A DNA stretch of 17,417 nucleotides, taken from positions 1 to 17,417 of the forward strand of contig CAZXCQ010000124.1 in assembly GCA_964639275.1 (NCBI GenBank). The letters run 5' to 3'. Made by a program: the position numbers and the translations under genes. The stretch comes from CAZXCQ01 sp964639275 (GTDB lineage Bacteria > Desulfobacterota > DSM-4660 > Desulfatiglandales > Desulfatiglandaceae). Below, piece after piece: positions 5,869-12,624 of the stretch. The notes below the pieces were generated by a model. It had not been told where the DNA came from. It saw only the letters and a list, made by a program, of their open reading frames with translations, and made no database searches. Within the stretch, counting starts at the first letter, position 1. Each line of letters begins with the position of its first letter.

Positions 5869-7554
5869 TCAATAGATCCCCGGGTCCCTGTATTCCCCAA
5901 AGACCTCCCTGAAGACGTCACATACCTCCTGGAGCGTTGCATAGGCCTTGACCGCCTCCACCAGGGATTCCATGGTATTTTGATCTCCAATGCAGGCCTC
6001 TCCCACCCTTTGAAGACATTCCTTCACCACGCGATTATCACGCTCATTCTTGATCCGGTTGGTCTTCTCCATCTGGAGCTGTTCAAGCTCCTCGTCTACT
6101 TCAATGATCTCAACCGCAATCTCCTCCGAAGTGACATACTGGTTTACACCCACAACGGTCCTTTCGCCTTCTTCGATCTGTCTTTGGTAATGATAGGCCG
6201 CATCGGCGATCTCCTGCTGGGGATAGTTTCTCTCTATTGCGGCAAGCATTCCGCCCATATCATCGATCTTCTGGATAATCTCAAACGCCTCTTCCTCCAT
6301 CTGGTCTGTCAGTCGCTCGACAAAATAAGCACCGCCCAGCGGGTCGATCGTGTTGGTGACACCCGATTCCTCTGCGATGATCTGCTGGGTCCTCAGGGCA
6401 ATGGTCGCGGCCTCCTCGCTGGGTATGGCCAGGACCTCGTCAAGGGAGTTGGTGTGAAGCGACTGTGTCCCCCCCAGGACCGCTGCCAGGGCCTCCAGGG
6501 CAGTCCTGACGATATTATTATAGGCCTGTTGGGCCGTCAGAGAGCAGCCCGCGGTCTGGGTGTGAAACCGCAACCACCAGGACCTGGGGTCTTTGGCCCT
6601 GAACCTCTCCTTCATGATCCTTGCCCACATCCGTCTGGCCGCACGGAATTTGGCGATCTCCTCAAAAAAATCGAGATGCGAGTTAAAAAAGAAGGAAAAC
6701 CGGCGGGCAAAGCTATCTACATCAAGACCCCTTTCAATGGCCGCCTGTGTGTATGCAATCCCGTCAGCCAGTGTAAAGGCCAGCTCCTGAACCGCGGTCG
6801 AGCCCGCCTCCCTGATATGGTAACCGCTGATGCTGATGGTGTTCCACCGGGGGACATGCTGGGTCCCGAATTCCACCGTGTCCGTAATCAGGCGGACAGA
6901 GGGCTCCGGCGGGCACATAAAGGTCTTCTGCGCGATAAACTCCTTGAGCATGTCGTTCTGGATGGTGCCGCCTATGGCCTTTCTGTCTATCCCCCGCTTC
7001 TCGGCCATGGCGATATACATGGCCCAGATCACGGGCGCCGGCGGATTGATGGTCATGGAAGTGGTGATCCTGTCGATGGGCAACCCCTCAAACAGGTCCT
7101 CCATGTCCTTTAGGGTATCAATGGCTACCCCGCACTTGCCAGCCTCCCCCCTGGCCCTGGGCGAATCCGTATCGTATCCCATCAAGGTGGGCATATCAAA
7201 GGCCGTGGAAAGCCCTGTCTGGCCCTCTTTTACCAGGAGGTGAAACCGTTTGTTGGTATCCTTTGCACTCCCGAGCCCGGCAAACATCCGCATGGTCCAT
7301 AGCTGTCCCCGATACATGGAGGGCTGGACCCCGCGTGTAAAGGGATATTCGCCCGGAAAACCCAGGTCCCCGGCGAAATCCTGATCCTTGATATCGGACG
7401 GGGTATATATCCTCTCGATCACCCGATCTGAGACGGTGGAAAACCTCTCGCGCCGTTCGGGCTTGGTGGCAAAGGCCTTCTCAAGCCTCTCTTGCCACCG
7501 CCTGTAACCCCTCTCTATGTCCTCAAATACCTTGTGGTCAACAGTCAAGGGCAT
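5869..7554 (-). CDS. icmA: Acyl-CoA mutase large subunit, isobutyryl-CoA mutase type (methylmalonyl-CoA mutase family)
   Basis: 561 aa: the complete substrate-binding TIM barrel of the methylmalonyl-CoA mutase family, without the fused B12 domain, which is encoded by the next gene. Landmarks are YRGQLWTMRMFAGLG (81-95), GQTGLSTAFDMPTLMGYDTD (111-130), GTIQNDMLKEFIAQKTF (196-212), SISGYHIREAG (241-251) and TQSLHTNSLDE (363-373). Aligned to the Propionibacterium enzyme with a constant offset of 2, catalytic His244 and Tyr243 are kept (His246, Tyr245), as is Gln197 (Gln199). Tyr89 is Phe91 and Arg207 is Gln209. Arg207 binds the methylmalonyl carboxylate, and Phe/Gln is the pair known from isobutyryl-CoA mutase. 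Ala118 argues against 2-hydroxyisobutyryl-CoA mutase, which has Asp there. Predicted reaction: isobutyryl-CoA to butyryl-CoA, adenosylcobalamin-dependent. A related 2-methyl-branched substrate cannot be excluded. The ATG is preceded by GGGAGGGG. It follows the acyl-CoA dehydrogenase by 64 nt. Confidence 0.93.
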   Translation of the reverse strand: MPLTVDHKVFEDIERGYRRWQERLEKAFATKPERRERFSTVSDRVIERIYTPSDIKDQDFAGDLGFPGEYPFTRGVQPSMYRGQLWTMRMFAGLGSAKDTNKRFHLLVKEGQTGLSTAFDMPTLMGYDTDSPRARGEAGKCGVAIDTLKDMEDLFEGLPIDRITTSMTINPPAPVIWAMYIAMAEKRGIDRKAIGGTIQNDMLKEFIAQKTFMCPPEPSVRLITDTVEFGTQHVPRWNTISISGYHIREAGSTAVQELAFTLADGIAYTQAAIERGLDVDSFARRFSFFFNSHLDFFEEIAKFRAARRMWARIMKERFRAKDPRSWWLRFHTQTAGCSLTAQQAYNNIVRTALEALAAVLGGTQSLHTNSLDEVLAIPSEEAATIALRTQQIIAEESGVTNTIDPLGGAYFVERLTDQMEEEAFEIIQKIDDMGGMLAAIERNYPQQEIADAAYHYQRQIEEGERTVVGVNQYVTSEEIAVEIIEVDEELEQLQMEKTNRIKNERDNRVVKECLQRVGEACIGDQNTMESLVEAVKAYATLQEVCDVFREVFGEYRDPGIY

Positions 7555-7618
7555 CAGACCCCTCCCTATTTGATGGAATATTTTCTTTTGACGATCGGTA
7601 TTTTTTAGCTGCTTTCAA

Positions 7619-8761
7619 TCATTTCAGGAGATTCCTCGCAATCACCAACCGCATGATCTCGTTGGTCCCCTCATATATCTGGCATATCTTGGCATCCCGC
7701 ATGTGCCTTTCCATGGGATATTCCTTACAATACCCATATCCACCCAGGACCTGAATTCCCTCCACAGAGGCCCTCATGGCCGCATCTGAGGCATACATCT
7801 TGGCCATGGCGGCCGCCTTCTCATAGGGCTTCTTGTGGTCCTCCAGCCATGCCGCCCTCAGCGTAAGGAGTTCTGCGGCATCCAGCTCTGTGGCCATATC
7901 GGCCAGTTTCCATTGAATGGCCTGAAAAGAGGCGATGGGTTTACCAAATTGTTCACGGGTCTTGGCGTACTCGATCGCCTCCTCAAGCACGGCCCTTCCG
8001 ATCCCGACGGCCTGGGATGCAATGCCGATTCGACCGCCATCCAGCGTGGTGAGCATCTGTTTGAACCCCCCGCCCTCTTCCCCCAGGAGTGCCCCGGCCG
8101 GCACCCTGGCGTCTTCGAAGACCAATTCCGAGGTGCCTGAGGCACTGATGCCCAGCTTCTCCTCCACCCGGCCCACGCGAAAACCAGGGGTGTTCTCAAG
8201 ATCCACCACAAAGGAGCTGATCCCCTTATAAGCCTTCCCCTTTGCGGTCACAGCAGCAATCACACCATAAGATGCCACGTTGCCGTTGGTGATAAACTTC
8301 TTCTCGCCATTGATGACCCATTCGTCACCATCCCTCACGGCGGTGGTTTTCATGCCTGCGGGGTCCGAACCCGCCCCCGCCTCGGTCAGGCCGTAACAGC
8401 CGAGCTTTTCGCCCGCCGCACACGGGTAGAGGTATTTCTTTTTTTGCTCCTCCGTGCCATAGGTTTCCACAGGAAAGCAGTAAAGGGAGTTATTGACAGA
8501 CACAATCACGCCGGTGGAGGCGCATGCCTTTGAGATCTCGATCAGGGCAAGCACATAGCTGACATAGTCCATGCCGCCGCCGCCGTACTCCTCGGGGACC
8601 GCAATGCCCATCATCTTCAATTCACCGAGCTGTCTTAGAATCTCAGCCGGGTGTTCATGGGTCCGATCCAGCTCGGCAGCCCTGGGTTTGATCTCGGCCT
8701 CGGCAAATCGCCGGGCCATATCTTGAACCATCTGTTGTTCTTCACTCAGAGCAAAGTCCAT
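7619..8761 (-). CDS. Acyl-CoA dehydrogenase (short-chain/butyryl-CoA type)
   Basis: 380 aa from the chosen ATG, which gives the standard start MDFALSEEQQMVQDMARRFA. The ACD signature GLTEAGAGSDPAG is at about 124-136 and KFITNG at about 155-160. DGGRIGIASQAVGIGR (241-256) and VLGGYGYCKEYPMERHMRDAK (338-358) are also present. The catalytic base is Glu364 in IYEGTNEIMR. The frame is open to a GTG at 8773 that would overlap the upstream gene. The ATG at 8761 has GGAG (8768-8771) 6 nt away and leaves a 2-nt gap after the enoyl-CoA hydratase stop, so 8761 is preferred. Immediately upstream of the mutase genes, its likely role is oxidising the mutase product (butyryl-CoA to crotonyl-CoA). That is inference from context and overall resemblance to butyryl-CoA dehydrogenases. 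No etfAB genes are nearby. Confidence 0.95.
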   Translation of the reverse strand: MDFALSEEQQMVQDMARRFAEAEIKPRAAELDRTHEHPAEILRQLGELKMMGIAVPEEYGGGGMDYVSYVLALIEISKACASTGVIVSVNNSLYCFPVETYGTEEQKKKYLYPCAAGEKLGCYGLTEAGAGSDPAGMKTTAVRDGDEWVINGEKKFITNGNVASYGVIAAVTAKGKAYKGISSFVVDLENTPGFRVGRVEEKLGISASGTSELVFEDARVPAGALLGEEGGGFKQMLTTLDGGRIGIASQAVGIGRAVLEEAIEYAKTREQFGKPIASFQAIQWKLADMATELDAAELLTLRAAWLEDHKKPYEKAAAMAKMYASDAAMRASVEGIQVLGGYGYCKEYPMERHMRDAKICQIYEGTNEIMRLVIARNLLK

Positions 8762-8763
8762 CT

Positions 8764-9552
8764 CTAGCTCCACTCCCCCTTGAATTCGGGTTTTCTCTTC
8801 TCAAGAAAGGCAGTCATCCCCTCGGTGGCGTCCGGGCTGACCTTGCAGAGGGCAAAGGCGTCAGCCTCCATATGACACCCCGACGACAGGTCAACCTCAT
8901 AGCCACGGTCGATACAGCGTTTGACGGCCCGGAGGGATACCTTGCCTTTACCCGCCATCAGATTGGCTGTCTTCATGGTCTCCTCCCACAGCTTATCGGG
9001 TGGGAATACCCGGTTGACAAGACCAATCTCCTTTGCCTCCTGGGCACTGATCATGGCACCGGTCATGCAAAGCTCTTTGGCCATGGCCTTTCCCACCAGT
9101 CGTGAGAGTCGCTGGGTCCCGCCAAATCCCGGTATGATTCCCAGATTGATCTCGGGTTGTCCAAATTTGGCATTCTCGCTGGCATAGACAAAATCGCAGG
9201 CCATGGCAATCTCGTTCCCGCCGCCCAGGGCAAATCCATTGACACAAGCGATTACGGGAATGGGCAGGTTTTCGAGGCGGAATAGAAACGCCTGCCCGTC
9301 GCGTGAAAATCTACGGCCCTCAAAGGGCGAAAGTTTGACCATATAGGCTATGTCGGCCCCCGCCACAAACGCCTTTTTGCCCTCGCCGGTTAGGACCAGC
9401 ACCCTTATAGCGGGATCCGCTTCAACCCGGTCCAGGACGTCATTGACCTCTTCGAGCACAGCGCGATTAATCGCGTTCAGGGCATCGGGCCGGTTGAACC
9501 TTATGACCGCCACATTTCCTTCTTTCGTAAATATAATGTTCTCGTAGGACAT
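8764..9552 (-). CDS. Enoyl-CoA hydratase (crotonase family)
   Basis: 262 aa, normal crotonase length. Hydrates trans-2-enoyl-CoA to 3-hydroxyacyl-CoA. Both catalytic glutamates of true hydratases are in place: Glu114 in FALGGGNEIAMACD and Glu134 in FGQPEINLGIIPGFGGTQRL. The oxyanion-hole segment AFVAGADIAYM (61-71) is also present. This argues for hydratase activity rather than an isomerase or decarboxylase paralogue. The frame also contains a GTG one codon earlier (9555). The ATG at 9552 is preferred because it overlaps the thiolase stop as TGATG and has AAGGAG 6 nt upstream, a textbook coupled start. It is followed after 2 nt by the acyl-CoA dehydrogenase. No 3-hydroxyacyl-CoA dehydrogenase is fused or adjacent. 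Confidence 0.95.
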   Translation of the reverse strand: MSYENIIFTKEGNVAVIRFNRPDALNAINRAVLEEVNDVLDRVEADPAIRVLVLTGEGKKAFVAGADIAYMVKLSPFEGRRFSRDGQAFLFRLENLPIPVIACVNGFALGGGNEIAMACDFVYASENAKFGQPEINLGIIPGFGGTQRLSRLVGKAMAKELCMTGAMISAQEAKEIGLVNRVFPPDKLWEETMKTANLMAGKGKVSLRAVKRCIDRGYEVDLSSGCHMEADAFALCKVSPDATEGMTAFLEKRKPEFKGEWS

Positions 9553-10838
9553 CACTCACTCCTTTCCAGTACGGTTGCCATCCCCTGGCCACCGCCGATA
9601 CAAAGCGATGCCAGACCCAGCTCATGCCCTTGCCTCAACATCACGCCCATGAGGGTGAGTATGATCCGGGCGCCTGTACACCCGATGGGATGGCCGATAG
9701 AGACACCGCTCCCGTGGACATTTGTCTTTTCAACATCGCACTTGAGCTCCCGCATACACGCCACGGCCTGGGCCGCAAAGGCCTCATTGAGCTCGATGGC
9801 GCCAAAATCATCGATCGAGAGCCCCTCCTTTTCAAAGACCTTTCTTACGGCCGGGATCGGTCCCAGCCCCATATAGGCCGGGTCGATGCCGGCATATGCC
9901 CAGGCCCTTACCTTGACCAGGGGCCTTAGACCGAGCTGCTTTGCCCTGTCATCGGACATCAGAAGCAGGGCGGCGGCCGCATCGTTGATGCCGGATGCGT
10001 TTCCGGCCGTGACCGTGCCGTCCTTCTTGAATGCGGGGCGGAGCTTGGCCATCTTTTCCGCGCTGGTGTCCATGGGCCTCTCGTCGGTATCAAATACCAC
10101 CGGCTCCCCCTTTCTCTGGGGGATCACCACCGGAACGATCTCATCCTTAAAGACCCCGTCTGCGATCGCCTTTCTGGCCCGCTGGTGGCTCATTGCCCCA
10201 AGCTCATCCTGCTCCTCTCTCGAAATGCCATACCTCTCCACGATGTTTTCGGCGGTCATCCCCATGTGGTATCCATAAAAGATCTCAAAGAGCCCGTCAA
10301 AGACCATCAAGTCCACCAGGTCGGCATTATTCATGCGGGCCCCCCACCGGGCCGCCGGGAGGGCGTAGGGAATCAGGCTCATGTTTTCCATCCCACCGGC
10401 CAGGATGACCTCAGCGTCCCCGGCACGGATCGCCTGGGCCGCGAGCGCCACCGCCTTCATACCGGATCCACACACCTTGTTGACGGTAAAGGCCCCGGTC
10501 TCCTTTGAGATCCCGGCCCTGATCATGGCCTGTCTGGCCACATTCTGTCCCTGACCGGCGCCCACCACATTCCCCATGATCACCTCATCAATCTGCACGG
10601 GTTCAAGGGAATCATCGTAGTCATAGCCCTCTTTTTCGAGTTCAATCATCCCGGCACCCTTGAGACCATCCGGCTCAAACCGGGTCAGGGCATCCATGGC
10701 CACCGGCCTCAGACCGACCTTTTTGAGGGTTTCTCTTAGCACGATAGCACCCAGTTGAACCACCGACGTTTCCTTTAGGGTGCCGCCAAAGGCACCAACT
10801 GGTGTCCTGGCACCGGCGACGATTACTACATCACCCAT
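9552..10838 (-). CDS. Acetyl-CoA acetyltransferase-type thiolase with internal insertion
   Basis: 428 aa thiolase. It carries the nucleophile Cys123 in VNKVCGSGMKAV, NEAFAAQA (351-358), His383 in SIGHPIGCTG and the second catalytic Cys413 in SLCIGGGQG. All catalytic groups are present, so it should cleave 3-ketoacyl-CoA (acetoacetyl-CoA) with CoA, or run in reverse. It is about 35 residues longer than usual. The nucleophile is at 123 rather than about 89, and the extra length lies between KKVGLRPVAMD and VQIDEVIMGN (about 47-81), a Glu/Asp-rich stretch. The reading frame is intact across it, so this is an insertion rather than a frameshift. AAGGAG is 8 nt before the ATG. It overlaps the hydratase by one base and lies 106 nt after the first thiolase. 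Confidence 0.94.
   Translation of the reverse strand: MGDVVIVAGARTPVGAFGGTLKETSVVQLGAIVLRETLKKVGLRPVAMDALTRFEPDGLKGAGMIELEKEGYDYDDSLEPVQIDEVIMGNVVGAGQGQNVARQAMIRAGISKETGAFTVNKVCGSGMKAVALAAQAIRAGDAEVILAGGMENMSLIPYALPAARWGARMNNADLVDLMVFDGLFEIFYGYHMGMTAENIVERYGISREEQDELGAMSHQRARKAIADGVFKDEIVPVVIPQRKGEPVVFDTDERPMDTSAEKMAKLRPAFKKDGTVTAGNASGINDAAAALLLMSDDRAKQLGLRPLVKVRAWAYAGIDPAYMGLGPIPAVRKVFEKEGLSIDDFGAIELNEAFAAQAVACMRELKCDVEKTNVHGSGVSIGHPIGCTGARIILTLMGVMLRQGHELGLASLCIGGGQGMATVLERSE
9559..9564 (-). promoter_or_regulatory. Shine-Dalgarno inside thiolase end, coupling to the hydratase
   Basis: AAGGAG on the - strand, 6 nt before the ATG at 9552. The thiolase stop and hydratase start overlap as TGATG, so ribosomes can re-initiate directly. 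Confidence 0.7.
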
Positions 10839-10873
10839 AACTTTATCTCCTTATCTCTCAGTAAAACTCAGCT

Positions 10874-10913
10874 AACACTTTAGCCGTTTGAAAGCCGGGC
10901 AATGGGGATTCCG
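10874..10913 (+). repeat. 40-bp dispersed repeat, copy 2
   Basis: Matches the reverse complement of 2081-2120 at 36 of 40 positions without gaps. Here CCGGGCA (10895-10901) can pair with TGCCCGG at about 10939-10945, forming a longer-looped, bulged stem in the gap between the two thiolase genes. A perfect small inverted repeat, GCTAA-CACT-TTAGC (10871-10884), overlaps its left end. Confidence 0.65.
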
Positions 10914-10944
10914 TTTTTCGGGCGTCACCAACTCCCGTGCCCGG

Positions 10945-12156
10945 TCATGACTCGTTATATACCACGAGGGTCACGGCCTCGCCACCCCCAAGACAGAGCG
11001 AAGCCTCTCCGATGGCCGCCCCCCTGTCTTTCATGGCATAGATGAGGGTGGTCAAGACCCTGGCACCGCTTGCCCCAATGGGGTGGCCCAGGGACACAGC
11101 GCCACCGTGAACATTTAGTTTCCGGGGATCGATCCCCAGTTCATTGCTAACGGCGACAGAAGAGGAGCTAAACGCCTCGTTTATCTCATGGAGGTCCACA
11201 TCGTCCACATTGAGACCATCCTTGGCCAGGACCTTGGGTATCGATAGTATGGGTGCCACAAGGACATATTTCATGTCAATTCCGGCTGCCCCCTGGGCCC
11301 CCACCCGGACCATCGGCTTGCACCCGAGTTCATCTGCCTTCTCCCTGGCCATGAGCACCAGGGCCGAGCTCCCGTCACTTATCTTGGATGCATTCCCTGC
11401 GGTCACCTTCCCGTCTTTCTTAAAGGCCGGCCGAAGCCGTGCCAAGGCCTCCGCACTCGTCTGAGGCCTTCGCCAAGGAATTTCATCCGCATCAAAGACC
11501 TTGGGCTCCCCTCTCCTGACCGGGACCTCAACCGCCACGATCTCATCCCTTAATTTCCCCCGCTCAATGGCCTTCCACGCCTTTTCATAGGAACCGAGCG
11601 CAAAGGCATCCATATCCTCCCGGCTCACGCCATACTTTTCTGCCACCAGTTCTGCACTCATTCCCATATGGAAGTCATTGACATGATCCCAGAGCCCATC
11701 ATTGACCATACCATCAATGAGCGTTCCGTTATTCATGCGATAACCGGTTCGGGCCTTTTCAAGCATGTAGGGGCAGAGGTTCATGTTTTCCATTCCCCCT
11801 GCCACGACCACATCGGCATCGTTGCATCGGATGGCCTGCGCCGCAAGCATCACGGCCTTAAGGCCTGATCCGCAGACCTTGTTCACCGTAATTGCACCTG
11901 CATCCCATGGAAGACCGGCCTTGACCATGGCCTGCCGTGCAGGGTTCTGGCCCAGTCCATGGGGCAGGACATTGCCCATTATCACTTCGTCCACGTCCTC
12001 ATACCGTATGCCGGCGCGTCCAATCGCCTCTTTGATGACAATCGCCCCGAGTTCGGTCGCCGGAACGGAACTCAGGGAGCCGGAGAAATCACCAATTGCA
12101 GTCCGGCACGCACTAACGATAACCACATCCCTCATATGTTTTTCCCCCTTTGCCAT
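10945..12156 (-). CDS. Thiolase (acetyl-CoA C-acyltransferase family)
   Basis: First gene of the catabolic operon, 403 aa from 12156. Catalytic residues are present: Cys95 in VNKVCGSGLKAV, NEAFSSSS (326-333), His358 in SLGHPIGASG and Cys388 in SLCLGGGEA. It has normal thiolase length, unlike its longer neighbour, so the two are not a recent tandem duplication. Three starts are possible. A TTG at 12165 is unlikely. The ATG at 12156 has GGAGG 9 nt upstream. The ATG at 12135 gives the familiar MRDVVIVSACRTAIG and has GGGGGA 7 nt upstream. I use 12156 but 12135 is a real alternative. The final step of butyryl-CoA oxidation, acetoacetyl-CoA to two acetyl-CoA, is a likely role. Which of the two thiolases does it, and whether the other takes longer or branched ketoacyl-CoA, cannot be read from sequence. 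Confidence 0.94.
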   Translation of the reverse strand: MAKGEKHMRDVVIVSACRTAIGDFSGSLSSVPATELGAIVIKEAIGRAGIRYEDVDEVIMGNVLPHGLGQNPARQAMVKAGLPWDAGAITVNKVCGSGLKAVMLAAQAIRCNDADVVVAGGMENMNLCPYMLEKARTGYRMNNGTLIDGMVNDGLWDHVNDFHMGMSAELVAEKYGVSREDMDAFALGSYEKAWKAIERGKLRDEIVAVEVPVRRGEPKVFDADEIPWRRPQTSAEALARLRPAFKKDGKVTAGNASKISDGSSALVLMAREKADELGCKPMVRVGAQGAAGIDMKYVLVAPILSIPKVLAKDGLNVDDVDLHEINEAFSSSSVAVSNELGIDPRKLNVHGGAVSLGHPIGASGARVLTTLIYAMKDRGAAIGEASLCLGGGEAVTLVVYNES

Positions 12157-12334
12157 AAAGCACAACCTCCGTATCTGATCTACCCTTTATTTCCCCCGGG
12201 TCCAATGGCTTGAGCCTGCCAAACGCAGGTACCCCACAGAAAATTCACGAGAGCCTTCACGGAATACCGGGGTGGTGGAGTGGTGGAGTATTGGTATATG
12301 GCCGCTGACAGACATGAGTATTCAACAAAATGAC

Positions 12335-12351
12335 CTGTAACCGGATTACAG
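12335..12351. promoter_or_regulatory. Candidate operator at the operon start site
   Basis: CTGTAA-CCGGA-TTACAG is a perfect 6-bp inverted repeat with 5-bp spacer. It begins about 10 bp downstream of the -10 box (12361-12366) on the - strand and so would overlap or just follow the transcription start. That placement suits a repressor. The half-site does not identify the regulator; GntR- or TetR-like proteins bind symmetric sites of this size, and the XRE-cupin protein of the operon is another candidate. Confidence 0.45.
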
Positions 12352-12360
12352 ATTTACGTA

Positions 12361-12390
12361 TTTATATTAGCAGTCAAGTTTTTTAGTCAA
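12361..12390 (-). promoter_or_regulatory. Sigma70-like promoter of the catabolic operon
   Basis: On the - strand, TTGACT (12385-12390) and TATAAA (12361-12366) are separated by 18 nt. Each hexamer matches consensus at five of six positions. It directs transcription toward the first thiolase, about 200 nt away. A second TTGACT (12372-12377) lies in the spacer, making an AGTCAAG direct repeat on the + strand. Confidence 0.55.
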
Positions 12391-12624
12391 GACAAATTGA
12401 ACTCCACCCCTGTCCTCATCCACAACCCGGATGCGGGAGCAGCTTCAATCCCATTCCCCCCAGGACATTGCTGTCTCAATTCTGCTTGACAACCAGACAA
12501 ACCACCGGCTAATCAAAGACATAAGGAGCGCCCAGATATAGATCATCCAGAAACTGTCCAAAAACAGAACACAAAGATTCCCCGGGGATACCCACCCCAC
12601 GGGCCGTGGAGAAAGGAAGGTCAG

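Larger units (their letters stand above)
12157..12624. other. Divergent intergenic region between catabolic operon and aminotransferase gene
   Basis: 468 nt without a convincing gene. It holds the - strand promoter and inverted repeat listed separately. It also holds a CCTGC-N5-GCAGG inverted repeat (12215-12229) within the predicted operon leader, and two tandem copies of TGGTGGAG (12273-12288). Toward the aminotransferase there is a TTGACA (12486-12491), but the bases 17-18 nt later (CTAATC/TAATCA) are a poor -10, so that promoter remains unassigned. The predicted 5' leader of the operon is about 200 nt. Confidence 0.6.

Noticed and set aside
4824..5912. Long + strand open frame (362 codons) across meaB and the B12-binding subunit
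   Set aside because: It is antisense to two genes with clear catalytic motifs. Its predicted product is rich in Pro/His/Asn and has no domain.
5980..7113. Long + strand open frame (377 codons) opposite the mutase gene
   Set aside because: It lies wholly inside the large mutase subunit on the other strand, has no ribosome site or recognisable domain, and its composition is that of an antisense shadow of a GC-rich gene.
5869..7554. Plain methylmalonyl-CoA mutase (propionate pathway)
   Set aside because: The carboxylate-binding Arg is Gln209 and the paired Tyr is Phe91. No epimerase, carboxylase or transcarboxylase gene is nearby. Family membership is right, but the substrate assignment is not supported.
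9552..12156. The two thiolases as a recent tandem duplication
   Set aside because: They differ in length, in the 35-residue insertion, and in residues around the catalytic motifs (GHPIGCTG versus GHPIGASG, NEAFAAQA versus NEAFSSSS).
12273..12288. Two tandem copies of TGGTGGAG as a regulatory array
   Set aside because: Only two short copies, not symmetric and not placed relative to either promoter; chance cannot be excluded.
12486..12514. Promoter for the aminotransferase starting at TTGACA
   Set aside because: The -35 is perfect, but the bases 17-18 nt downstream (CTAATC/TAATCA) are a poor -10, so no promoter is called.
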